From the NCBI GenBank assembly GCA_003244185.1, contig QHBT01000018.1, positions 18,646-82,645 on the forward strand: DNA of 64,000 nucleotides, given 5' to 3'. The notes beneath the pieces are model-generated. The model ran no database searches. It was not told where the DNA came from and saw only the letters and a list, made by a program, of their open reading frames with translations. Shown here piece by piece: positions 1-6,665 of the stretch. The translations under genes were made by a program, and so were the position numbers. The stretch is from Candidatus Dormiibacter spiritus (lineage in GTDB: Bacteria; Chloroflexota; Dormibacteria; Dormibacterales; Dormibacteraceae). Numbering within the stretch: the first letter of the stretch is position 1; every line of letters begins with the position of its first letter.

Positions 1-1
1 A

Positions 2-124
2 GGAGAAGACGCCGCGGCCCCTCCGCCGACGCACTTCTGGACGTTCGTGGCGCACTGTCGCGGAACCGCTGAAGGGGCGCCCTTCGGCCTTCGGGTGGCT
101 GGCGGCCCGGTGGGCAGTGGTTAG
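2..124 (+). CDS. 3' end of an unidentified gene (partial)
   Basis: An open frame enters from the left edge and stops at TAG (122-124), giving about 40 residues with a WTFVAHCRG segment. It ends ten bases before the next gene on the same strand. I do not recognise a family; it may equally be a chance open frame. Confidence 0.3.
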   Translation, partial: GEDAAAPPPTHFWTFVAHCRGTAEGAPFGLRVAGGPVGSG

Positions 125-133
125 ACTCGGCCT

Positions 134-709
134 GTGAGCGGTGCCGCGCAGAGCCAGATCATCGGCCTGCTGATGATGGTCTTCTTCATGGGCATCGGGC
201 TACGCCGGCGGATGCGGCCCCAGCCGGTCAGGCCCGGTCGGATAGCTGTTTCGGGCCTCATCATCGTTCTGCTGCTGGGCAGCAGCCTTGCCTTCACCGG
301 CTCCCGGATCCTCTCTGATACCTGGGCGCTGCTCCTGGCTCCTGTGTTTTTGGTCATTGGCGGGGCCGTCGGCTGGTATCTGGTCAGGACCATGAAGTTT
401 TGGACCGACCCCGGCACCGGCGCCCTCTGGATGCAGGGAGGCGTTCTCTTCGCCCTGATCCTGCTGGGCACTATCGCTCTTCGCTTCGGCGCCCGGGCTC
501 TGCTGACCGGCAACGCCTTCAGCGGTGGCTACGGCAGCAACCCGTACAGCGCCACCGGCTACTCGGGCCCGCATGGGTTCCTCTACGACCTGTCCGCCGA
601 CTTCCTATTCCTCAGCCTCGGCCTTTGGGCGGCACGTGCCGGCTCCCTTCTGCTCCGGTACAGAGGGCACACAGCTGCCAACGCCCCGGCAGGAATCGAA
701 AGCACTTAA
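134..709 (+). CDS. multi-pass membrane protein, CcdC/DUF1453-like
   Basis: A 191-residue protein starting at GTG. Hydrophobic segments lie at about residues 5-20, 38-55, 63-83 and 98-118, separated by a basic RRRMRP loop, and a last one near 150-170. The arrangement (short first helix, Arg-rich loop, FW near the middle) resembles the CcdC / DUF1453 membrane family, whose role is unclear. A TAGACT box lies six bases before the GTG, as expected for a leaderless or nearly leaderless transcript. The family call rests on pattern only. Confidence 0.6.
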   Translation: MSGAAQSQIIGLLMMVFFMGIGLRRRMRPQPVRPGRIAVSGLIIVLLLGSSLAFTGSRILSDTWALLLAPVFLVIGGAVGWYLVRTMKFWTDPGTGALWMQGGVLFALILLGTIALRFGARALLTGNAFSGGYGSNPYSATGYSGPHGFLYDLSADFLFLSLGLWAARAGSLLLRYRGHTAANAPAGIEST

Positions 710-944
710 GTCAGGACTTGCTTTCTCGCCGGAGCCTTGCGTTTCGGCGGCTCCGGGCCGCCGAACCTGTTCCCACTGCACCACTGCCGGCCGGGCGGCA
801 AAGCGAGATTGCGGTGGGGAACGGAACCGGAAGCAAGCACGAATCGGAGACACAGGTTGCTAACGATAATGACCGTTTACCGTAGCAGTAGAGCGAGGCC
901 AAGCGTGCTCGGGACTGGGCGGAAGCCAAGCCTGGAGTGGCCGA

Positions 945-1148
945 TCAGTGGCGGTGGGCACCGGAAAGCCAGCGAAGCGCGGGGATCTTTCTGGCCCAGC
1001 CGGGCAGTTCCGGTGCATCCGGCCGAGGCGGCGCGCCGGCCGGAGTGGATTCGGCGCCGTTGTCTTCAAGGATCAGTCGGGCAACGTCGTTGGCCGGCCT
1101 CGACCCGTCAGCCAGCGCCGGAACCGGGTTTGGCACCGCCAGCAGCAC
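945..1148 (-). CDS. small hypothetical protein
   Basis: A 67-residue reading frame starting GTG, ten bases downstream of the stop of the next minus-strand gene (1158-1565), so possibly co-transcribed with it. It is Pro/Ala-rich with no recognisable motif. It could be a real short gene or a chance frame in GC-rich DNA. The 235 bases between it and the gene ending at 709 show nothing I can name. Confidence 0.35.
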   Translation of the reverse strand: MLLAVPNPVPALADGSRPANDVARLILEDNGAESTPAGAPPRPDAPELPGWARKIPALRWLSGAHRH

Positions 1149-1157
1149 CCCCAGCTG

Positions 1158-1565
1158 TCAGGCCGGTCGCCTGAGAGGCGTCTCTGCCACTTTCAACCAG
1201 GCCCGCATTGTATCCGGCTGTGTGCTCTCGAGGCCTCGGAGCAGCAGCAGCAGCGATACGCAAGACTCCCGGAAGTCCGCGTCGAGCAGCAGCGGGTCCG
1301 CAGCCGGCTGCTCCAAGCTGACGCAAGGCCCAGCCAGCTCGCTGATCGATCGCGTCACTCGGCTGCGCAGCGGTCCGAGATCAGTGCCGGCGCGCGCCAC
1401 TTCGGCCCGCCAGGACTCCTGCACATCGGCGACTGCCTTCAGCAGTTTGCGAACCGCTGCCGACGCCAGCCGCGGATCGGTGCCCGGCGCGGCCAAGCGC
1501 TCTGCCAGCTCGCCGTGGAGCCGGAGCAGTCGCTGCAGACGGAGCTGGGTCATCAGCGTGTGCAT
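1158..1565 (-). CDS. hypothetical helical protein
   Basis: A 135-residue protein starting ATG (MHTLMTQLRL), rich in Leu, Ala and Arg with heptad-like spacing, so probably all-helical and cytoplasmic. It follows the tetR-like gene on the same strand with a 31-base gap and may be the last gene of the acyl-CoA dehydrogenase / TetR transcript. No catalytic motif or membrane segment is visible, and I do not recognise the family. Confidence 0.5.
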   Translation of the reverse strand: MHTLMTQLRLQRLLRLHGELAERLAAPGTDPRLASAAVRKLLKAVADVQESWRAEVARAGTDLGPLRSRVTRSISELAGPCVSLEQPAADPLLLDADFRESCVSLLLLLRGLESTQPDTMRAWLKVAETPLRRPA

Positions 1566-1596
1566 GCTTCCAGCCTAGACGAACATGCGTTCGCTG

Positions 1597-2238
1597 TCAA
1601 GACCCGAATCGGCGTTCTCCAGGCTTCCGACCACCGCTGCCGAAGACCAGACCCAGCTGCTCCGCCAGGCGGGCCGGGTCGACGCTTCCTCCCTCTCTCA
1701 GCGCGGCTCCCACGACCTCGTTGACGGCTCCCACCACGGCTCGGGACCAAACGGTGGCGTCGACCGCTTGGAAGTCACCCGCGGCGCGGCCGCGCCGCAC
1801 CTCTTCTTCGACCAATGCGGCGAAGGCGGCATGCAGCGTTGCTCTTACAGTCTCGATCTCCGCCGCGAGACCTACCGACTCGACCAGGAGCAGGCGCGCG
1901 ACCGCCGCCCGTCGGAAGCAGGCGGCCACGAAGCCGTGAATGCCCGCCGCGATCTTGGCCCGATGGTCCCCCCCACTCCGCAGTGCAGCTTCCTGGGCGG
2001 CCGCCAGGAGCTGGCCGCCCTCCTGCTCCAAGAGAACGCGAAAGCAGTGCTCTTTGGAGCCGAAGCTGGCGTAGAAGGCGCTCTTCGACGTTCGGGCGGC
2101 GGCCACCACCTGGTCCACAGACGTCTCATGGAAGCCCTGGCCGGCAAAGAGCGCCAGGGCCGCTGCCAGCAGGCGCTGGTGACGGTCCTGGCGCCGCTGG
2201 GAGAGGCGCGGGGCGGCCGGGGCACGGCCGCTGAGCAC
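1597..2238 (-). CDS. TetR-family transcriptional regulator
   Basis: A 213-residue TetR-type repressor. The N-terminal HTH reads LLAAALALFAGQGF then TSVDQVVAAARTSKSAFYASFGSKE, the usual helix 1 to helix 4 layout of the family; the ligand-binding C-terminal part is all-helical. I place the start at GTG 2238, four bases after the stop of the acyl-CoA dehydrogenase gene, because the longer frame (to 2340) overlaps that gene with unrelated sequence. It probably represses the acyl-CoA dehydrogenase operon and itself; a candidate operator lies at 3466-3487. The ligand is probably an acyl-CoA, by analogy with similar pairs. Confidence 0.88.
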   Translation of the reverse strand: MLSGRAPAAPRLSQRRQDRHQRLLAAALALFAGQGFHETSVDQVVAAARTSKSAFYASFGSKEHCFRVLLEQEGGQLLAAAQEAALRSGGDHRAKIAAGIHGFVAACFRRAAVARLLLVESVGLAAEIETVRATLHAAFAALVEEEVRRGRAAGDFQAVDATVWSRAVVGAVNEVVGAALREGGSVDPARLAEQLGLVFGSGGRKPGERRFGS

Positions 2239-2242
2239 TATC

Positions 2243-3436
2243 TCAAATCCCTGCCAGCGTCCGGCTGATGACCACCCGTTGAATCTCGGAAGTCCCCTCG
2301 AAGATGGTGTAGATCTTGGCGTCACGGTGCCATTTCTCAACCGGAAAGTCGCGGATGTAGCCGTAGCCGCCGCAGATCTGGATCGCCTCGTCGGTCACCT
2401 TGACGGCGACTTCACTCGCCTTGAGCTTGGCCATCGAGCCTTCGGCGTGCTCAAAGCGAGCTTCGTTCTTGCCTTCCCAGAGAGCGCGCCAGATGAGTCC
2501 CCGGGCTGCCTCGATCTCCAGCGCCATGTCAGCGAGTTTGAAGGCGATGGCCTGGTTGTCGATCAGCGGGCGGCCGAACTGCCTGCGCTCCTTCGCGTAT
2601 CGCAGTGCAAATTCGAATGCCGCCCGAGCCACGCCGAGGGCCTGGGCGCCCACTATCGGCCGGGTGGTCTCGAAGGTCTTCATGGCCACGTTGGAGCGAG
2701 AGGAGACGCCCTCCCGAGCGCGCCGCAGCCGCGCCTCCAAGCGATCTTCGCCGCCCAGCAGGCAGTCGGTCGGGACGCGGACGTCATCGAGCAGGACCTC
2801 TGCTGTATGCGAGGCGCGGATCCCCATCTTCTTTTCCTTCTTGCCCTGGCGCAGACCTGGCGTGGCCTTGGGGACGACGAAGGAGGCGTGACCGCGGCTG
2901 CCGAGTGCCGGGTCCACGCTGGCGACCACAACGTGGACGTCGGCTATGCCACCGTTGGTGATGAACACCTTCTGCCCGTTCAGCACCCAGTCGCCGTTCT
3001 GCTTCACAGCTCGCGACTTGTAGGCGCCGACGTCTGAGCCGGCGTCCGCCTCGGTTGCGCAGAATGCACCCAGGGCAGGCTCGCGGGCGCTGCCGTAACA
3101 GGCGGGAATCCAGGTTGCGATCTGCTCAGGTGTGCCCTGAGCGAAGATCGCGGCCACCGGCAGCCCGGTGCCCTGGATGGCCAGGGCAATGCCCGCGCAG
3201 CCCCAGCACAGCTCCTCCGCCACGATCGCCGGCAGGATCCCTGTCTCATCCTGGAAGCCCTGGAAGATGAATTCCGGCGAGTAGATGCCCAGATCGGCCG
3301 CCTTGCGCACCACGTCCCACGGGAATTCCTCAGTCTCGTCGTAGTGAGGCGCCACCGGCCGGATCTCCTTCTCGGCGAACTGGTGCACCCAGTCGCGCAT
3401 CTCGCGCTGCTCTTCCGTCAGTTGAAAGGAGATCAT
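2243..3436 (-). CDS. acyl-CoA dehydrogenase
   Basis: A 397-residue FAD-dependent acyl-CoA dehydrogenase, catalysing alpha,beta-oxidation of an acyl-CoA with electron-transfer flavoprotein as likely acceptor. The N-terminal helical domain begins FQLTEEQREMRDWVHQFA; the central beta domain has the FCATEADAGSD and VFITNGGIADV segments; the C-terminal domain has QICGGYGYIRDFPVEKWHRD and ends with IFEGTSEIQRVVISR, which carries the expected catalytic Glu. Start ATG 3436 is preceded by GAGGG and sits at the family's usual N-terminus; the longer frame adds unrelated sequence. A TetR-type regulator follows four bases downstream. Confidence 0.95.
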   Translation of the reverse strand: MISFQLTEEQREMRDWVHQFAEKEIRPVAPHYDETEEFPWDVVRKAADLGIYSPEFIFQGFQDETGILPAIVAEELCWGCAGIALAIQGTGLPVAAIFAQGTPEQIATWIPACYGSAREPALGAFCATEADAGSDVGAYKSRAVKQNGDWVLNGQKVFITNGGIADVHVVVASVDPALGSRGHASFVVPKATPGLRQGKKEKKMGIRASHTAEVLLDDVRVPTDCLLGGEDRLEARLRRAREGVSSRSNVAMKTFETTRPIVGAQALGVARAAFEFALRYAKERRQFGRPLIDNQAIAFKLADMALEIEAARGLIWRALWEGKNEARFEHAEGSMAKLKASEVAVKVTDEAIQICGGYGYIRDFPVEKWHRDAKIYTIFEGTSEIQRVVISRTLAGI

Positions 3437-3465
3437 GCAAACCCTCGTTCGGTCCTGCCAGGAGA

Positions 3466-3487
3466 AGTACTGGTACGTACTAGTACT
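3466..3487. promoter_or_regulatory. candidate TetR-type operator (22-bp palindrome)
   Basis: A 22-bp inverted repeat lies 30-51 bases upstream of the acyl-CoA dehydrogenase start. The outer arms AGTACT / AGTACT and the core GTACGTAC are perfectly symmetric; only one symmetric position pair deviates. Size and symmetry suit a TetR dimer-of-dimers or dimer, and a TetR gene is the second gene of the operon. Binding itself is inference. Confidence 0.65.
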
Positions 3488-3543
3488 GCTCAAGTCTAAC
3501 TGCCTCCCCTGGTCGCCGACCGCCGGGACGCGGGAAGGCCGAC

Positions 3544-3945
3544 TCAGGTCTGAGCGCCGGTCTCGTCGACCGGCGTCTGGGGCACTCTCTTGCGGCGCGG
3601 CCACAGGCGATAGGCGGAAAAGAGGAGGAAGGCGCCGAACACGCGCGCCAGCACCTCACCGTGCAGCCAGAGAGCGAGGGTGGCCCCAAAGATCACGACC
3701 AGAGCTCCCGCCACGCCCATGATGAGGGCTTGCTTCAGCGCGACATTGCCGCTGCGGGAGTGAGTCAGCGCGCCCACTATCGAGGTCGGCAGGATCGCGG
3801 CCAGCGACGTGCCCTGGGCCAGGTGCTGCTCGAACTTGAAGCCGATCACCATGATCGGCACCAGCAGGACTCCCCCACCTATGCCTATCAGCCCGCTGAC
3901 GACGCCGACGAGAAAACCGCTGGTCACCGCCAGCACATCGCTCAA
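3544..3945 (-). CDS. TauE/SafE (TSUP) permease, C-terminal half protein
   Basis: A 133-residue membrane protein equal to one repeat of the TauE/SafE sulfite/organosulfonate exporter family. It carries the signature GFLVGVVSGLIGIGGG followed by VP and TSLAAILPTS, with about four membrane helices. I place the start at TTG 3943-3945, whose TTGA overlaps the TGA of the preceding half-protein gene; the longer frame to 4008 is antisense-like filler. A normal TSUP protein has two such repeats in one chain of about 250 residues. Here they are two overlapping genes, so the products probably assemble as a heterodimer. Confidence 0.85.
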   Translation of the reverse strand: MSDVLAVTSGFLVGVVSGLIGIGGGVLLVPIMVIGFKFEQHLAQGTSLAAILPTSIVGALTHSRSGNVALKQALIMGVAGALVVIFGATLALWLHGEVLARVFGAFLLFSAYRLWPRRKRVPQTPVDETGAQT

Positions 3946-4319
3946 GGAAAGAGCACCTGCTTCACGCCCACCACGCCAAGGACCACCGCCACCCCCCGCG
4001 CCAGCCATATGTCAGGCACCCGGGAAGTCAGCCGAGCGCCCACGAAGGCCCCGAAAACCCCACCGGCGGCCAGCAGCAGCGCAAAGCGGAAGTCCACCTG
4101 GGGCGCCCCGCGCCCACCGAGGAAACCGCCGAAGTAGTAGATCAGGATGCCGGCGATGGAGATCGGCACTATGGCCGTGAGCGAGTTGGCGGTCGCCTCA
4201 ACCTGGCGGGTCCGCGCCAGCATCACCTGCAGCGGCACCATCAGGAAGCCCCCACCCACGCCGAGCAGCCCACTGAGCAGGCCGGCGATGACGCCGATGA
4301 AAGCGTAGACCCTGGCTAT
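3942..4319 (-). CDS. TauE/SafE (TSUP) permease, N-terminal half protein (non-canonical start)
   Basis: The first repeat of the TSUP permease, about 125 residues, with GLLSGLLGVGGGFLMVPL and TANSLTAIVPIS. The first GTG in frame (4259) would delete the first helix and half of the conserved glycine motif. Upstream the frame stays open back to the end of the TIGR00300 gene but contains no ATG, GTG or TTG. An ATA codon (4317-4319) overlaps that gene's TAG stop as ATAG, just downstream of a good GAGGAGG ribosome site. I give that as the probable start, with the uncertainty this implies. TTGA coupling links it to the second half gene. Confidence 0.75.
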   Translation of the reverse strand: MARVYAFIGVIAGLLSGLLGVGGGFLMVPLQVMLARTRQVEATANSLTAIVPISIAGILIYYFGGFLGGRGAPQVDFRFALLLAAGGVFGAFVGARLTSRVPDIWLARGVAVVLGVVGVKQVLFP

Positions 4320-5587
4320 CTGGCCTCCTCTCCGGCCGGGTCAGCTTCGATGGCTCGAACCAGCTCGCGCAGGAACGACTCCACGTCGGTCACCAGTCCA
4401 ATCGACTGCCAGGTGCCGCGATCGGCCAGCTTGGTCACCACCGCCGGGTTGATATCGACACAAACCGTGCGGACGGCAGCCGGAAGCATGTTGCCGGTCG
4501 CGATGGAGTGAAGCATGGTCGAGAGCATCAGCGCCAGCCGGACTCCAGGCTCGAAGTCGTCGCCACCCTGCCAGATGGCGGCCCGCATCCGGCGCTGCGC
4601 CTCGCCCATCTCAGTGATCACATCCGGCAGCGGGCCGTCGTCTCGGACACTTCCCCCGAGGACCACCTCCACGCCGTTGTCGATGGCTGTCTTCATGACG
4701 CCCGAGGTCAGCTGGCCCGACTCCACCATGGCCTCGAGGCTGCCTGCCGCCCGAACCCGGTTGATGGCCCGCATGTGGTGCTCGTGGCCGTGCTCGATCG
4801 CCAGGCCACTCTTCAGATTCACCCCGAGCGCCGTTCCGAAGAGCGCCGCTTCGACATCGTGCACTGCTATGGCGTTGCCGGCGAAGAGCACCTGGACGTA
4901 GCCCAGCTCGATCAGCCGGGATAGGTAGTGGCCGGCGCCCGTGTGCACGACGCCCGGTCCACCCACCACCAGGATGCGACCTCCCGCGTCCCGCACCGCC
5001 TTCATCTCAGCCGCGATCTGGCCGATCAGGACGTTTTTCGGCTTTTCCGAGGAGACCTCGCTGGACATGAAGCCGAAGATCTCCGTGTCGCGCGAGCGCT
5101 CACGGGGAGTGATCCGAACGCCTCTGTGGCCGACGACCACCTCGACTCCCGGCCTGGCGTCGTAGAAGGGGATGCACCAGGCCTTGCGCAGCTGACGGTC
5201 CACCGCCAATGCACAGTCCATCTCCTGTTTTGCCACCCGCACCCAGCCGCCGTCCAGGAGCACTGACGTGGGCATGTTGCTGGTGGAGTAGAAGCCCTCC
5301 GGGTAGACACCCTCCTGCTCCACTCGAGCGGTCTCGACAGGCTCGTCGTGCTCGGCTCGCGCGCCCAGGTCGCGAGCCCGGCGGACTATCTCGTCCAGCA
5401 CCTGGGGCTGATCGGCAAAGACCTCGATCCGGCAGAGCGAGGGATCGTCGTTCCGCTGCCCGACCTTCAGCTCCCGGACCTCGAACGAGCCGCCCAGGTC
5501 CATGACCATGTCCATGAGCTGCGGCAGCATCATCGAGTCGATGATGTGGCCCTCCAACCGCAGCAGAGTCGAAGCGCGTTCGCTCAC
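4316..5587 (-). CDS. TIGR00300-type protein (LOR/SDH bifunctional-enzyme domain; archaeal-type ornithine cyclodeaminase candidate)
   Basis: A 423-residue cytoplasmic protein. The N-terminal region (residues about 1-130) has the LEGHIIDS...LGGSFEV element of the LOR/SDH conserved domain. A Rossmann-like part follows with RILVVGGPGVVHTGAGHYL and CVDINPAVVTKLADRG. Archaeal members have been assigned as ornithine cyclodeaminase, and cyanobacterial AgrE carries the same C-terminal domain; the substrate here is not proven. Start is GTG 5587, overlapping the pyrF stop as GTGA. It sits between pyrF and the split TauE genes in one tightly coupled transcript. Confidence 0.85.
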   Translation of the reverse strand: MSERASTLLRLEGHIIDSMMLPQLMDMVMDLGGSFEVRELKVGQRNDDPSLCRIEVFADQPQVLDEIVRRARDLGARAEHDEPVETARVEQEGVYPEGFYSTSNMPTSVLLDGGWVRVAKQEMDCALAVDRQLRKAWCIPFYDARPGVEVVVGHRGVRITPRERSRDTEIFGFMSSEVSSEKPKNVLIGQIAAEMKAVRDAGGRILVVGGPGVVHTGAGHYLSRLIELGYVQVLFAGNAIAVHDVEAALFGTALGVNLKSGLAIEHGHEHHMRAINRVRAAGSLEAMVESGQLTSGVMKTAIDNGVEVVLGGSVRDDGPLPDVITEMGEAQRRMRAAIWQGGDDFEPGVRLALMLSTMLHSIATGNMLPAAVRTVCVDINPAVVTKLADRGTWQSIGLVTDVESFLRELVRAIEADPAGEEAR

Positions 5588-6375
5588 AGCGCTGTCAGCA
5601 CTGCGTTGATCTGATCTTTCAACCGCCTTGCCGCTCCGCCCGGATCGTCGGCGTAGAGCACCGATCGGCTGCTGCTGATCAGGCACGACGCATCGTCACC
5701 GTTCCAGGCAGCCCGCACCGATGCCTCCAACTCCCCGTCCTGGGCCCCAATCCCGGGGATGAGAAACGGCAGGGGCGTGGTCTGACGCACACGTGCGATC
5801 TCCGCCGGCGCGGTCGCGCCAACCACCAGTCCCACGTTCTCGAACTCGTTCAGGCTCTGCGCCAGACGGGCGACTCGGAGATAGAGCGGCTCTCCGCCGG
5901 AATCCTGTTCCTGCAGATCCGCCGCACCCGCGTTGGAGGTGCGACAGACCACGTAGACGCCCCGGGCGCGGTGCTGGGTCAGCTCCCGCAGGGAGTCCCC
6001 CCCGAGATAGGGTTGGGCGGTCACGGCGTCCATCTCGAGGGCTTCGAAGATCCCGCTGGCATAGGCCCGCATGGTGTGATCGATGTCGCCCCGCTTCGCG
6101 TCATAGAGCACGGGGATGTCCTCCGGGATGCGCCGCCTCAGCTCGCCCAGAGCCTTCAGGCCGTCGGCGCCGTACTGCTCCCAGAACGCCGCGTTGGGCT
6201 TGTAGCAGCAGACGTGCTCCTGAGTTGCCCGCACCACCTCCGTGCAGTGAGCAAGGGCGCCGGCCGCGCCGCCCCGCAAGCGAACGGGGTCCGGATCGAG
6301 TCCAACACAGAGGAGGGAGTGACGGCTGGCGGCGGCTCGTCGCAGTCGCTCGAAGAAGCCAGGTTCAGCCGGCAT
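5584..6375 (-). CDS. pyrF: orotidine 5'-phosphate decarboxylase (type 2)
   Basis: A 263-residue OMP decarboxylase, last step of UMP synthesis. Visible signatures are LCVGLDPDP near the N-terminus, CYKPNAAFWEQYG, the catalytic VLYDAKRGDID with the Lys-Asp network, and the phosphate-binding PGIGAQDG. Length and motif order fit the type 2 (longer) PyrF. It heads a coupled series: TIGR00300 gene, then two TSUP half genes. Start ATG 6375. Confidence 0.95.
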   Translation of the reverse strand: MPAEPGFFERLRRAAASRHSLLCVGLDPDPVRLRGGAAGALAHCTEVVRATQEHVCCYKPNAAFWEQYGADGLKALGELRRRIPEDIPVLYDAKRGDIDHTMRAYASGIFEALEMDAVTAQPYLGGDSLRELTQHRARGVYVVCRTSNAGAADLQEQDSGGEPLYLRVARLAQSLNEFENVGLVVGATAPAEIARVRQTTPLPFLIPGIGAQDGELEASVRAAWNGDDASCLISSSRSVLYADDPGGAARRLKDQINAVLTAL

Positions 6376-6493
6376 GGTTCTCGGTGTCGGCGGCCGGCGG
6401 GCCGCTCATGCTCTGCGTTGCGCCCACCATCAGCAGCCGAGCGTCGCCTGATCGGCTGAGCTGGGCGACCAGCTCGCCTGTCGTCGCCTTCAC
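6365..6493 (-). CDS. possible 42-residue leader peptide or small protein upstream of pyrF
   Basis: A short frame starting GTG 6493 and ending TGA 6365-6367, overlapping the pyrF start by 11 bases. It contains LVAQLSRSGDARLLMVGATQ. It could be a coupled leader peptide, or the remnant or chance frame of GC-rich DNA. I recognise no family. Confidence 0.22.
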   Translation of the reverse strand: MKATTGELVAQLSRSGDARLLMVGATQSMSGPPAADTENHAG

Positions 6494-6650
6494 TGCTTCA
6501 CGTCAGTCTCAAACATCCCGCATCGCCACTTCATCGTAGTCAGGCGCGATCCCCGATCCGCCATTGGGTGCGCGCTGCCGCGCGGTGCTCAACCTGGGCC
6601 TCACGCCGCGGCAAGGGTCCGCTGGTTCGCGTGGCGCTCGGGAAGCGGGG

Positions 6651-6656
6651 CACAAT
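6651..6656 (+). promoter_or_regulatory. -10 box of nadE (near-leaderless)
   Basis: CACAAT followed by nine bases and the nadE ATG. There is no ribosome-binding site between, so the transcript should begin within a few bases of the start codon. The same TAGGTTC follows both this box and the CATAAT box at 8439-8444. Confidence 0.5.
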
Positions 6657-6665
6657 TAGGTTCGT

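Noticed and set aside
4508..5614. Several plus-strand open frames opposite the TIGR00300 gene
   Set aside because: Composition is that of a mirrored coding frame; no motif or ribosome site.
5793..6539. 248-codon Arg/Pro-rich plus-strand frame over pyrF
   Set aside because: Low-complexity Arg/Pro/Ser shadow of pyrF codons.
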